Counted from the first letter of the stretch, positions 25,906 to 35,200 are shown. The stretch is 48,303 nt of DNA from Muribaculaceae bacterium (GCA_017940245.1 JAGAYZ010000038.1:1-48303); one strand, 5' to 3'. A program made the numbers and translations. The notes: a model not told the origin generated them from the letters alone.

Positions 25906-27063
25906 TTATTCTTCACGTGAACAAATCACTCTCACTCGATCGACCAGCATCTCACTGTCGATGGCACCCTCAAACAGGTCACCGTCTACACTCGACGAGA
26001 ACACCACTGTGAGGCTGTAGCCCTTGTTGGCCAGCAATTCCATGTCTACGTCGGCGAGGTAGTTGAATTCCACTTCCCAGGGTGTCCAGGTGTTGGTGGG
26101 GTGAATGTCGGGCACCTTGGCGATGGCCACAATGTTGGGATTGGTCTGCACATCGTCGCCAAAGAGCATCACCTCGTTGCCCTGTGCGTCGTGGTTGCGA
26201 TAGAGCACGGCATAGGCCGATCCGCAGTCGGTGCGTCCGGGCACGGGTTTCTTGTCTTTGTCGATGAACGTTGGACCTGGTTGATACTTGTAGAATCCGG
26301 TAAATTTCACCGGTTTTTTATCGAAAGGCTTGCCGAACCGTGTGGCTTTGAGCGGGGTGCGAGCCGCCACGGTGATGTCGAATTCGCCCATATAGAAGTT
26401 GCCGGCGGCGATAGCCTTTTTCATGCTCATGCCCAGCACACCGGTGTCGCGTGTAGTCAGGCGCAGGCAAGCTCCATCCAGACCATTGGCCTCGGGCACG
26501 GTGGGATACTCCATGGCCGTTGCCGAGCGTTTGGCCAGCCAGAATCCACCGTTACCGGTAGCCCAAAGCGGGGTGAGCGTGCCATCTTCTTCGGGTTGCT
26601 GCCACACGTAGTAGTTTTTGTATTTGGGATCAAGGTCGTAGTGCTCAAAATCGATTTTAAGCGTGTCGTTAACCGTGACCTTGACGGGAACAAACGAGAT
26701 TTTGTAGCGGCGATGCCAGTTGCCGTCTTGCGAGGTGACGGTGTAGAGCACCGGGCCTTGAGAAAAGTCCTGCACGCTGCCGCTGGCGGGAGTGATCGTG
26801 GCACCCGGTGTGAGACGGAAGCGGGGTGCCAGCGCCGTGATGTCGGCGTGGCCGCGCACGTTGAACACGATCACGCTGTCGGTGGAAATGACGGTGCGAA
26901 TCGAGTCGGTGACTTGAAAAAAGAACTGTTCCGGCTGGCTGACTGTGACCTGAACAAGTTCGATGTCACATTCTGCATTCAGCGGTTCTTCCTTGAAACA
27001 GGAAGTATTGAGAAAGCCTAGAGCTAATAGTAATGCTATAGCTGTTTTAGAAATGAATTTCAT
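25906..27063 (-). CDS. PCMD-domain lipoprotein, probably surface exposed (385 aa)
   Basis: The N-terminus is a lipoprotein signal with lipobox LNTSC, cysteine 22. The residues after it, FKEE, resemble the acidic lipoprotein export signal that sends Bacteroidota lipoproteins to the outside of the cell. An Ig-like DUF5018-type region follows (about 40-125: HADITALAPRFRLTPGATITPASG). PCMD then spans about 130-385 (IDFEHYDLDPKYKNYYVWQQ, LWATGNGGFWLAKRS, HPTNTWTPWEVEFNY, MLVDRVRVICSREE). PCMD proteins are thought to act on or bind carbohydrates, without a proven reaction. It is the first gene of the operon with the barrel protein, the PCMD/SusE-F protein and the small calycin. Surface placement is an inference from the export signal. 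Confidence 0.8.
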   Translation of the reverse strand: MKFISKTAIALLLALGFLNTSCFKEEPLNAECDIELVQVTVSQPEQFFFQVTDSIRTVISTDSVIVFNVRGHADITALAPRFRLTPGATITPASGSVQDFSQGPVLYTVTSQDGNWHRRYKISFVPVKVTVNDTLKIDFEHYDLDPKYKNYYVWQQPEEDGTLTPLWATGNGGFWLAKRSATAMEYPTVPEANGLDGACLRLTTRDTGVLGMSMKKAIAAGNFYMGEFDITVAARTPLKATRFGKPFDKKPVKFTGFYKYQPGPTFIDKDKKPVPGRTDCGSAYAVLYRNHDAQGNEVMLFGDDVQTNPNIVAIAKVPDIHPTNTWTPWEVEFNYLADVDMELLANKGYSLTVVFSSSVDGDLFEGAIDSEMLVDRVRVICSREE

Positions 27064-27095
27064 CGTATATTATCTCACGATTAATAAACAAACGA

Positions 27096-27103
27096 CAAAA
27101 TTA
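27096..27103 (-). promoter_or_regulatory. Probable -7 box for the PCMD lipoprotein operon
   Basis: On the minus strand TAATTTTG lies about 33 bases from the start codon of the 25906-27063 gene and matches TAnnTTTG. No TTTG is found at the expected distance upstream, so only the -7 half is supported. Confidence 0.4.
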
Positions 27104-27237
27104 CAAAAAAATCAGCGATAACACGGTATTAGTCGCAAAAAATGATTAAAAAAAGTGATTTTGTGCAGACAGAATGGCAAATAGGAGAGAATACGCCCAT
27201 TATTTTTGGTGATAAGGAGCGTTGGTTTAGCTACAAA

Positions 27238-27283
27238 CTACAAGTGACAAGCTACGAGTGACTAACTACGATCTACGAGTGAC
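27238..27283. repeat. Three 11-bp direct repeats ctac(a/g)agtgac
   Basis: Copies start at 27238, 27252 and 27273, embedded in further ctacaa/ctacga words between the PCMD lipoprotein promoter and the end of the sugar dehydratase gene. They are short intergenic repeats with no gene in them; nothing else recognisable is in the 240-base gap. Confidence 0.6.
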
Positions 27284-27303
27284 GCAATGCGCTTCATTCA
27301 TTA

Positions 27304-29325
27304 TTAATAGAAGCGCTCGGTGGTGGGCTCGGTGAGCTGGCTTTGAGACGTAGCCTCTTCGATTTCGTGGTCAATGGCTTCAAACTGCGAGTGATTGCTC
27401 TTGTACTCGGGCACGAATTTTTTCATGGTGTAGATCATGTCGTGTACATTGCCAATATTGGCCAGGTCGATGATTTGCTCGATGTGGTCGCACACGTCGC
27501 GGTAGTCGTAGGTGCGCACACGGGCTATCATGATTTTCTTGTTCACCGTGGCAGTGGTCTTTTCCTTGTCGTTGAGCAGTTCCTCATAGAGCTTCTCGCC
27601 CGGACGCAGTCCCACCTCGTCGATTTTAATGTCAACCCCCGGCTTGAGTCCTGCCAGCGAAATCATGCGCACGGCCAGGTCGTAGATTTTCACGGGCTGA
27701 CCCATGTCGAAGATGTAAATTTCGCCGCCATTGCCCATGCACCCTGCTTCGAGCACCAGTGAGCAGGCCTCGGGGATGGTCATGAAGTAGCGGATGATGT
27801 CTTTGTGGGTGACGGTGACCGGGCCACCGGCCTCAATCTGCTTGCGGAACAGCGGAATCACCGAGCCGTTACTGCCCAGCACATTGCCAAATCGCGTGGT
27901 GATAAACTGTGTGGCCAGGCCGCGCTTGCTGGCATCGAAAAAGAGTGACTGGCAGTAAATCTCGGCCAGGCGCTTGGAGCATCCCATCACGTTGGTGGGA
28001 TTGACAGCCTTGTCGGTGGAAATCATCACAAATTTGTACACACCATATTTCAGGGCCAGGTCGGCTATGTTTTTGGTGCCCATCACGTTGGTGAGAATGG
28101 CCTCGGTGGGGTTAATTTCCATCATGGGCACATGCTTGTAGGCCGCGGCGTGAAAGACAAATTTGGGATGGAACTGCTTGAATGCTTCTTCCATGCGGTG
28201 GCGGTTCTGCACGTCGCCCATGAAAAGCTCGATGTCGGCATCGGGAAACGACTTGCTCAGTTCCATCTGCATGTCGTGCATGGGTGTCTCGGCCTGGTCG
28301 ACCAGCACAATTTTGCTGGCGTGGTAGGCGGCTACTTGACGCACGATCTCACTGCCGATAGAGCCGCATGCGCCGGTGATGAGCACACATCCACCGCGCA
28401 CAGTGTTGCGCACCAGTGTGTTGTTGAGCACAATGGGGTCGCGGCCCAGCAAGTCTTCGATTTGCACCTCACGCACATAGGTGGAGATGTTCTTGGGCGT
28501 GTCATCGCTGTCGTTGCTGTTGTTGTCTTCGGCATCATATTCCTGCACCTTGTTGATGCCCAGCAAGGTGATGTTGTTGCGTATGAAGTAGTCGGCAAAG
28601 CCCTCGCGCATCAGTTTGTTGGCCGATGAGTCGAAAATGAGCGCATAGATGGCATGCTCGACAAAAAGGTTCCCCACTGTGTCGGGGTCGAAACGATAGA
28701 CGGGGAAACCATTGATGTTCTCATTTTCCTTGCCACTCTTGATGCTGAGCAGTCCCACAGGGTTGTACTTGCCGTCGATCTCATTCTTGAGCGCGTTGGC
28801 CAGGATGAGCGAGTCGAGCGAAGTGCCCAGCACCAGCACGCGTCGCCGGCTGGAAGTGACATTGGTCAGGCGCATGTAGAAGTACTTGATGAGCAGTCGC
28901 TCAATGGTCATAATCGAGAACGTCAACGCGCCCACCATGAGTATGTTCCACACGCGCATGATGGCCGAGTGGAACAGCAATGCCGCTGCACCATCGATAC
29001 ACAGCAAGATGAACGTGGAGACGATGACCACCAAAAAGGCGCGATACAGGTCTTCTATCACCGAGAGGCGAATCACGCAAGTGTAGCTCTTGCTCACATA
29101 GGTGACACCGAAATACACAACCAGAGTAATCAGCCAGTTGCCTATGAGGGCTGTGGGGTTAAGGATGGAACTATGGGCATACATGTCGGCCACGATGACC
29201 AGCATGTAGCTCGCCGTGACGATGAGCATGTCGATAAGCAAAATAATCCATCGCGGCGTGGTGTTTATCTTGAAAAACCTGATCCAGCGCAGGTCGTAAA
29301 GCCAATTGAAAAACTTGTCTAACAT
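27304..29325 (-). CDS. Membrane UDP-sugar 4,6-dehydratase, FlaA1/PglF/CapD family (673 aa)
   Basis: Four predicted membrane helices occupy about residues 25-150, followed by a CoA-binding-like domain (about 160-260: RRVLVLGTSLDSLILANAL) and an NAD(P)-dependent extended SDR domain. The dinucleotide loop TGACGSIG is at 317-324. STDK (436-439) and M447-x3-K451 form the active site; Met in place of Tyr is normal in this family. It converts UDP-GlcNAc or a similar UDP-sugar to the 4-keto-6-deoxy form for capsule, O-antigen or protein glycans at the inner membrane. Odd is an acid- and Asn-rich insert at about 262-280. It has a good promoter overlapping the end of the ATPase gene and stands alone, without glycosyltransferases nearby. 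The exact substrate is not certain. Confidence 0.9.
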   Translation of the reverse strand: MLDKFFNWLYDLRWIRFFKINTTPRWIILLIDMLIVTASYMLVIVADMYAHSSILNPTALIGNWLITLVVYFGVTYVSKSYTCVIRLSVIEDLYRAFLVVIVSTFILLCIDGAAALLFHSAIMRVWNILMVGALTFSIMTIERLLIKYFYMRLTNVTSSRRRVLVLGTSLDSLILANALKNEIDGKYNPVGLLSIKSGKENENINGFPVYRFDPDTVGNLFVEHAIYALIFDSSANKLMREGFADYFIRNNITLLGINKVQEYDAEDNNSNDSDDTPKNISTYVREVQIEDLLGRDPIVLNNTLVRNTVRGGCVLITGACGSIGSEIVRQVAAYHASKIVLVDQAETPMHDMQMELSKSFPDADIELFMGDVQNRHRMEEAFKQFHPKFVFHAAAYKHVPMMEINPTEAILTNVMGTKNIADLALKYGVYKFVMISTDKAVNPTNVMGCSKRLAEIYCQSLFFDASKRGLATQFITTRFGNVLGSNGSVIPLFRKQIEAGGPVTVTHKDIIRYFMTIPEACSLVLEAGCMGNGGEIYIFDMGQPVKIYDLAVRMISLAGLKPGVDIKIDEVGLRPGEKLYEELLNDKEKTTATVNKKIMIARVRTYDYRDVCDHIEQIIDLANIGNVHDMIYTMKKFVPEYKSNHSQFEAIDHEIEEATSQSQLTEPTTERFY

Positions 29326-29359
29326 AGAATAAAGTGCCTCAACTTGTGGTTTGAATCGG

Positions 29360-29391
29360 CAAATTTATATATTATGACAGATAAAAACAAA
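29360..29391 (-). promoter_or_regulatory. Bacteroidota-type promoter for the sugar dehydratase
   Basis: On the minus strand TTTG (29388-29391), 20 bases and TAAATTTG (29360-29367) match the consensus completely. The upstream box touches the stop codon of the ATPase gene, and the start codon of the dehydratase lies 34 bases beyond the -7 box. Confidence 0.75.
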
Positions 29392-32097
29392 TTATTTCCG
29401 AATTTTCGCTTTTTGGGAACAAAAATGCCAAATCTCGCCGATAATTAACACGGGCGACGTGATGGCCGCCAAGCCCAGCCATGTGTGCCAGTGCAGTGGA
29501 GCGACATTAAACATGGGACCGCAATACTGCACAATGAGCACTTGTCCCAGAAGGATAATCAAAGCCACAGAGAAAAACGTCTTGCTGCCGCCGATGTTGT
29601 GAAATGCGCTGTGGCCGCTGGCAAACGACTTGGCGTTGAACATGTTCCAGAACTGCAAAAACACAAATGTAGTGAAGAACATGGCCAGCTCGGTGGGCGA
29701 GATTTGTTGGCTGATGATGCTGCCGCCGGATCCGGCCACATGGTAGCGCAAAATGAGGACGAATGCCGCAATCATGATGGCGGCAAAAGTGAGCCCTGCA
29801 CCCAGGATGCTCTTCATCATCGAGCCGGTGATGATGCTCTCGCCACTGCGGCGTGGCGGCACGCGCATCACGATGCTGTTGGGCGGCAGTGAGGCCAGTG
29901 CCAGTGCCGCAAAGGTGTCCATAATCAAGTTCACCCACAACATCTGCGTGATGGATAGCGGCGGCTGTTTGCACAAAAACGAGCCAACGCCCACCACCAG
30001 ACAAGCGCACACATTCACTGTGAGCTGGAACAAAATAAACCGCTGGATGTTACGGTATAGCGAACGTCCCCACAGCACAGCCTTGTTGATGCTGGCAAAC
30101 GAGTTGTCGAGGATGGTGATGTCGCTGGCTTCGCGAGCCACGTGGGTGCCGTCGCCCATGGAGAGTCCAACTTGCGCCTTTTTCAGTGCGGGGGCGTCGT
30201 TGGTGCCGTCGCCGGTCACAGCCACCACTTCTCCCTGGCGTTGCAGCAGTTCCACGAGCCGGGCTTTGTCGGCCGGTCGTGCACGCGCCATCACTTTCAA
30301 ACCTGGAATCACTTCGAGTGCTTGCTCGTCGGTCATGGCGGCAAAGTCGTTGCCCGTTACCAGTGATGACGTGTCGCTGTCGTCGTCGGTCCAGATGCCC
30401 ACTTGACGTGCAATCTCGCGGGCCGTGTCGGGGGTGTCGCCTGTGACGATTTTCACCTGCACGCCAGCATTGCGACAATCTTGAATGGCGGCTGGCACAT
30501 CGGGGCGCACAGGGTCGCTGATGGCTACAAAGCCCATGAACTTGAGGTCGAGACGACTGTCGAGCAGATGAACTTTAGCGTCAAAATTGCTGGGGTCGCT
30601 AATGCGTGCCGTGGCAAAGGCCAGGGTGCGCATGGCCTTGCGCTGGAACTGGTGCAGGCGAGTGGTAATTAGCTCATTATCTACACCGCAAGCCTTGATG
30701 ATGAGTTCGGGTGCGCCTTTTACCAGCAGCCAGTGCTCACCGGCAGCAGAGGTGATGAGTGTGGCCATATACTTGAGTTCGGTGCTGAACGGCACTTGAG
30801 CCACGACCGTGTTTTCTTCGCGCAGCCGGGCATAGTCGATGCCTTGCTTGCGCAGCCAGAGCAGCAGGGCTCCCTCGGTGGGGTTGCCCAGTACCTTGAT
30901 ATGAGCCGGGTCGCTGTCGTCGAGATGGGCGGTAGAGTTGCACGCCATGCTCATTGCCACCAAAGGCGAAACGGCATCGGAGTTATCACTATTTTCCGGT
31001 GTCTCGTCGTTGAGTGGTTTTGTGTCTTGTTTTGCGCCGTAGACGAATTCTGCCACCTGCATCTGGTTTTGGGTGAGAGTCCCAGTCTTATCGGTGCAAA
31101 TTACTGTGGTGGCTCCCATCGTTTCGCAGGCGTGCATGCGCCGCACCAGGTTATTGGTGCGCAACATGCGGTGCATGCTCAGGGCCAGGCTAAGAGTGAT
31201 GCTCATGGGTAACCCTTCGGGCACACTCACCACGATGAGCGTGACCGCAATCATCACAGTTTCAATCATGTATTGCAGCGTGTCGATGGTAGTGGCTGGC
31301 GAGTCGTCGATCGAGAAGACCACCAGGCGCCCTACCACGATGAGTGCCGCAATCACGTAACTGGCGCGGGCAATGAGGCGACCCAGGTGGTCGAGTTGCT
31401 GCATGAGCGGAGTCTTCACGTCGCTGTCGATTTGCGACTCAGTGGCCACCTGGCCATACTCGGTGTGGTCGCCCACTCGCTCTACCTGCATCACTCCGTG
31501 GCCTTCCATCACCACCGAGCCGCGCATCACGTGGTCGGCAGGATAGGTGCCGTGGTGCTCGGCAGCCAGTTGCGGGTCGTGAGTCTTCCAGGCCTGCGGC
31601 TCACCTGTGAGCGAACTTTCATCGACGCTGAGCGACACACTGTCGAGCAAGTGGCCATCGGCCGGCACTCGCTCGCCGGTCTCAAGCAGCACCACGTCGC
31701 CCACCACGATGTCGCGTCGCGGCACCTGACGCACGCGGCCGTCGCGCACGACCGTTACCGGCAGATCGTCGTCGGTCTTGTTGAGAATCTCAAATTTTTT
31801 GTTGGCCTTTACTTCAACCACAAAGCCCACCATCGTAGCCAGCACAACGGCTACAAAAATGCCCACCGGCTCGAGCAATGCCTCGGATCCTGTGCCCAGG
31901 CTGAAGTATTCGTAACATGCCAGTCCCACCGACAGCAACAGGGCCACCAGCAGAATCTTGATGAGCGGGTCGTTAAATTTCTCAACAAAATGCGACCACA
32001 GCGAACGCCGTGGTGGCGGTGTGAGCACATTGTCGCCATGAGTGCGGCGACTGTCGATAACCTCTTGTTGTGTAAGTCCCTTCCAGGTTGTATTCAT
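29392..32097 (-). CDS. Calcium-transporting P-type ATPase, PMCA (P2B) type (901 aa)
   Basis: I choose the start at 32097 (MNTTWKGLTQQEV), because the open frame upstream runs into pyrC; this leaves 4 bases after the pyrC stop. The order of P2-type parts is intact: N-terminal cation-ATPase domain, M1-M2 (about 47-95), actuator loop with TGEP at 164-167 (TGES in most relatives; the catalytic Glu is kept), M4 PEGLP (293-297), phosphorylation motif DKTGTLT with Asp336, KGAPE (460-464), TGD (552-554), hinge TGDGTNDAP (628-636), and six C-terminal helices. It pumps cations, most likely Ca2+, out of the cytoplasm at the cost of ATP. Co-transcription with pyrC is likely from spacing, without an obvious functional link. 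Confidence 0.9.
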   Translation of the reverse strand: MNTTWKGLTQQEVIDSRRTHGDNVLTPPPRRSLWSHFVEKFNDPLIKILLVALLLSVGLACYEYFSLGTGSEALLEPVGIFVAVVLATMVGFVVEVKANKKFEILNKTDDDLPVTVVRDGRVRQVPRRDIVVGDVVLLETGERVPADGHLLDSVSLSVDESSLTGEPQAWKTHDPQLAAEHHGTYPADHVMRGSVVMEGHGVMQVERVGDHTEYGQVATESQIDSDVKTPLMQQLDHLGRLIARASYVIAALIVVGRLVVFSIDDSPATTIDTLQYMIETVMIAVTLIVVSVPEGLPMSITLSLALSMHRMLRTNNLVRRMHACETMGATTVICTDKTGTLTQNQMQVAEFVYGAKQDTKPLNDETPENSDNSDAVSPLVAMSMACNSTAHLDDSDPAHIKVLGNPTEGALLLWLRKQGIDYARLREENTVVAQVPFSTELKYMATLITSAAGEHWLLVKGAPELIIKACGVDNELITTRLHQFQRKAMRTLAFATARISDPSNFDAKVHLLDSRLDLKFMGFVAISDPVRPDVPAAIQDCRNAGVQVKIVTGDTPDTAREIARQVGIWTDDDSDTSSLVTGNDFAAMTDEQALEVIPGLKVMARARPADKARLVELLQRQGEVVAVTGDGTNDAPALKKAQVGLSMGDGTHVAREASDITILDNSFASINKAVLWGRSLYRNIQRFILFQLTVNVCACLVVGVGSFLCKQPPLSITQMLWVNLIMDTFAALALASLPPNSIVMRVPPRRSGESIITGSMMKSILGAGLTFAAIMIAAFVLILRYHVAGSGGSIISQQISPTELAMFFTTFVFLQFWNMFNAKSFASGHSAFHNIGGSKTFFSVALIILLGQVLIVQYCGPMFNVAPLHWHTWLGLAAITSPVLIIGEIWHFCSQKAKIRK

Positions 32098-32101
32098 GCC
32101 T

Positions 32102-33448
32102 CTATCTATTGAATGTGAGTGGCTGGCCCAGTGTGGAGTCGGTAATAGCTCCCTGGTCGAAGGCGCGGTGTCCATTTACCCAAGTGCGCATCACTCGCGA
32201 GTGCATGACCGCTCCAGCAAGAGGTGTCCATGCGCATTTCGACATCACGCTCTCATCGGTGATGATGTAGCCATCGTCGTCGAGTCGCACCTGCACCACA
32301 TCGGCATGATATCCCTTGCGCAAGAATCCGCGCCGGTCGATGCCAAAAAGTGTGGCGGGAGCGTGGCACATGGCTTGTACTACCTGCTCGATGGTGAATA
32401 CACCTCGACGAGCCAGTTCCAGCATCGTTACTAGCGAAAACTGTGCCAAAGGCATTCCAGAAGCAACTTTTATATTATTTTCACATTTATCGCTCAATAA
32501 ATGGGGGGCATGGTCGGTGGCTACCACGTCTATTATCCCGTGGGCCACAGCCTGCCGCAATGCGTCGCGGTCGGCGCGGGTCTTGACGGCCGGATTCACG
32601 CGGATGCGGTTACCCAGTCGGCTGTAATCGTCGTCGCAAAACCACAGGTGTCCCACGCATGCCTCGGCAGTAATGCGCTTTTCGGTCAGTGGCTTGTCGC
32701 TATCGAAGAGGTCAAGCTCGTCGGCTGTGGTCAAGTGCAATACATGAAGGCGGGCACCGGTCTCTCGAGCCAGTTCCACAGCTCGCCGGCTGCTCTTCAC
32801 GCATGCCTCGCGGCTGCGCACGAACTGATGTGCTGTGGCGGGAATGTAGGGGCCATGTTCGGCTTGGTAACGCTCGCGATTGGCGCTGATGATGCCTTCG
32901 TCTTCGCAGTGGGCCGCGATGAGTGCGGGCACAGTGCCGAACAGGCGTCGCAAAGCATCATCGTCATCGAGCAGCATGCCCCCGGTCGAAGAACCCAGAA
33001 AAACTTTCACGCCACACACGCGACTATAGTCCATGTTGCGCAACAGGTCGATATTGGTGGCGGTAGCGCCAATGTAGAAACTGTAGTTGGCTACCGAGTG
33101 CCTGGCGGCGCGTTCAAATTTGTCTTCCAGCGTGTCGATAGTCGTGGTGGGCGGTACCACGTTAGGCATATCCATGAACGACGTCACACCGCCGGCCACA
33201 GCAGCTCGGCTCTCGCTGGCAATGTCGGCTTTTTGGGTCAGTCCCGGTTCACGGAAATGCACGTGGTCGTCGATGACTCCCGGCATCACCAGGTCGCCAC
33301 GTGCGTTCACACGCGTGGTGGCGTGTTGCATCAGTTCGGCGGATGGATTGCCAAGTCCCACTTCGGCAATCACTCCATCGCTTATCGCCAGGTAGCCGTG
33401 GCCTGAAACACCTTCATTAACAAGGGTCGCGTTATAAATAAGTTCCAT
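32102..33448 (-). CDS. pyrC: Dihydroorotase (448 aa)
   Basis: This amidohydrolase carries out the third step of pyrimidine synthesis, ring closure of N-carbamoyl-aspartate to dihydroorotate. The metal site is visible as D61-HVH (62-64) followed by FREPG, which is the dihydroorotase signature; Lys148 in GVKVFLGSS is the likely carbamylated bridging lysine. His180 (AAHCEDE), His235/His238 (LHVLHLT) and TDHAPH with Asp312 complete the set. The length is normal for the family. The ATG at 33448 lies 26 bases from a TAnnTTTG box. The calcium ATPase gene follows after 4 bases. I see no attenuator or PyrR site. Allantoinase is the main alternative, made less likely by the signature and by the Bacteroidales context. 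Confidence 0.92.
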   Translation of the reverse strand: MELIYNATLVNEGVSGHGYLAISDGVIAEVGLGNPSAELMQHATTRVNARGDLVMPGVIDDHVHFREPGLTQKADIASESRAAVAGGVTSFMDMPNVVPPTTTIDTLEDKFERAARHSVANYSFYIGATATNIDLLRNMDYSRVCGVKVFLGSSTGGMLLDDDDALRRLFGTVPALIAAHCEDEGIISANRERYQAEHGPYIPATAHQFVRSREACVKSSRRAVELARETGARLHVLHLTTADELDLFDSDKPLTEKRITAEACVGHLWFCDDDYSRLGNRIRVNPAVKTRADRDALRQAVAHGIIDVVATDHAPHLLSDKCENNIKVASGMPLAQFSLVTMLELARRGVFTIEQVVQAMCHAPATLFGIDRRGFLRKGYHADVVQVRLDDDGYIITDESVMSKCAWTPLAGAVMHSRVMRTWVNGHRAFDQGAITDSTLGQPLTFNR

Positions 33449-33474
33449 TTTGTATTGTCGGTTAAAGTGTTGTG

Positions 33475-33482
33475 CAAAGGTA
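33475..33482 (-). promoter_or_regulatory. Probable -7 box for pyrC-ATPase operon
   Basis: TACCTTTG on the minus strand, 26 bases before the pyrC start, fits TAnnTTTG. The expected upstream TTTG is not clear. A divergent promoter for the plus-strand gene lies 70 bases away. Confidence 0.45.
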
Positions 33483-33551
33483 CAATAATAGTTACAAATA
33501 CTCTTGTTTTTTGTGGTTTTTTAAAAAATGAATGTATTTATGTGCAATTAA

Positions 33552-33583
33552 TTTGCAAAAGAAAAGAAGAGTCGCTATTTTTG
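33552..33583 (+). promoter_or_regulatory. Bacteroidota-type promoter for the 33620-35137 gene
   Basis: TTTG (33552-33555), 20 bases and TATTTTTG (33576-33583) match the consensus fully. The start codon of the GLUG-like protein follows after 36 bases. Confidence 0.75.
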
Positions 33584-33619
33584 TGGGGAAAACAAATTAG
33601 GAATAAAAATATTACTCTC

Positions 33620-35137
33620 ATGAAAATAAGAATGTTAATGCTGCCGGTGTTTGCGGTGTGCGTCTTGCTGTGCCGGGCGCAATCGGCCGGCGAGGTGTTG
33701 TTGGATGGCGAAGGCACATCCCTGTCGCCTTATCAGATAACCACCGTCCAAGACTTGCTGATGCTTGCTCAGGCCACTAATGAGCAGGGGCTGGAGTTTG
33801 ATGGACAATATTTTGAGTTGATGAATGACATAGACATGGCTTCAGCGCCATGCTTTACCGGACTGGGCGCCGATCCGCTCCACCCGTTTAACGGCATCAT
33901 TATGGGTAATGGTCACAAATTGATGAACTGGTCGTTGCATGAATGTGACCAGGGTGGATTTGTCGTGTGGCTTGGATCGAAAGGTGAGTTGGATGGAGTG
34001 CTAATAGATGCGTCGTGCACGTTTACTGGAGTAAGCTCCTTCGCGCCGCTGGTGTGCCATGCTGCGGGAATCGTGAGAAGCTGCAATAATTATGCCGCTA
34101 TCAATGGTGAATCTGACTTGGCAGGAATCTGCTGTTACACGGAGCGTGAGGCCTCCATCGAGAACTGCTATAACGAAGGACGCATATATGGAGCCGGAGG
34201 GGGTTATCTGGCAGGAATTGTTGCCATCAACAACGGTGTGGTGGTGCGAAGTGAGAATCTGGGTTGCATCGTTGCCGCTCGAGGTGCAATGGTGGGCGGC
34301 GTTGTTGGAGAGAATACCGGCGCGGTGTCAAATTGTGTCAGCTCAGGTAGCCTCACTGGCTACGGTGTGATAGGCGGAATCGTGGCAGTAGCGAAACCCA
34401 AAAGCAACATCACCTTTTCATTGTGCGATGCCGTGCTCAAGAGTTATGCCGATTATTCGCAGGTGGGAGCAGCCGTCGGACGGTCGGAATACGATGTGAC
34501 CTATAGCAATGTGTATTACGATTATCAGATTTCGCTCTTTAACAAGGAAGGTTCAAAAAGCATTTGGGCCAAGACCACAGCCGAACTCATCTATGATGAG
34601 TGGGACGGCTCGAGAGCGTGGACACGCGCGAAAGGCGAGTATCCACAAATCTACTCCATGTCGCATCACGAGGCGGCCAAGCTGGCGGCCGCACCAGTGG
34701 TCTTTGCCCAGGGCGATACTCGCTTTCATGTTACTCAGGCAGCCCAGCTTGCACAGGCCGAAGGTGTGACATGGACGGTGAAAGGCGGGCATGGCGTTTT
34801 CGAAATCGACGGGTCTACGCTGCAGGTTCATCCTCGAGATGAGTTCACCTCGGCCATATTGCAAGCCACCTGCGGCACCCATGTGAAAGAGATACCCATC
34901 TACAACATGGGGCTGAATACAGTTGTGGATGTTGTTGAAAATCTGTTGGCGGTCAAGACTTCAACCGATTTTAATGGCGACCATGTGACCGATGTGGCCG
35001 ATGTAAACCTGCTGATTAATGAAATCATGTATCATCGTGGTGAACCGGGTGAATTCGGTGACATGGATGTGGATGTAGATGGCAAAATAGATGTGGCCGA
35101 TGTGAACCAAATCATCAACAGAATTCTCGGGTTGTAA
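33620..35137 (+). CDS. Exported GLUG-like beta-helix protein with dockerin-like tail (505 aa)
   Basis: The frame is open from 33455, but the ATG at 33620 begins a signal peptide (MKIRMLMLPVFAVCVLLCRAQ) and lies just after a consensus promoter, so I start there. Residues of about 25-330 form glycine- and Asn-rich repeats of GLUG type, with units like LAGIVAINNGVVVRSENLG and GGVVGENTGAVSNCVSSGS, expected to fold as a beta-helix. About 345-430 is an uncharacterised region. The tail has two dockerin-type loops, DFNGDHVTDVADVN and a longer DMDVDVDGKIDVADVN, at about 438-505, both less regular than those in the minus-strand cluster. Exported and probably at the cell surface; GLUG proteins include adhesins, but no ligand can be named. 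Terminator at 35201-35246. Confidence 0.75.
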   Translation: MKIRMLMLPVFAVCVLLCRAQSAGEVLLDGEGTSLSPYQITTVQDLLMLAQATNEQGLEFDGQYFELMNDIDMASAPCFTGLGADPLHPFNGIIMGNGHKLMNWSLHECDQGGFVVWLGSKGELDGVLIDASCTFTGVSSFAPLVCHAAGIVRSCNNYAAINGESDLAGICCYTEREASIENCYNEGRIYGAGGGYLAGIVAINNGVVVRSENLGCIVAARGAMVGGVVGENTGAVSNCVSSGSLTGYGVIGGIVAVAKPKSNITFSLCDAVLKSYADYSQVGAAVGRSEYDVTYSNVYYDYQISLFNKEGSKSIWAKTTAELIYDEWDGSRAWTRAKGEYPQIYSMSHHEAAKLAAAPVVFAQGDTRFHVTQAAQLAQAEGVTWTVKGGHGVFEIDGSTLQVHPRDEFTSAILQATCGTHVKEIPIYNMGLNTVVDVVENLLAVKTSTDFNGDHVTDVADVNLLINEIMYHRGEPGEFGDMDVDVDGKIDVADVNQIINRILGL

Positions 35138-35200
35138 CGAAATCACTACACTTCCTAAATAAAACTGATTTTTTGTTGTGGGGCTCAAAAGCCCCTGTCA

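Noticed and set aside
344-27063. Cellulosome-like complex
   Set aside because: No cohesin, scaffoldin or glycoside hydrolase is visible; dockerin-like tails without cohesins are common in Bacteroidales.
32098-32175. 26-residue N-terminal extension of the calcium ATPase
   Set aside because: It lies inside pyrC, has no family similarity, and the internal ATG at 32097 gives a normal N-terminus with operon spacing.
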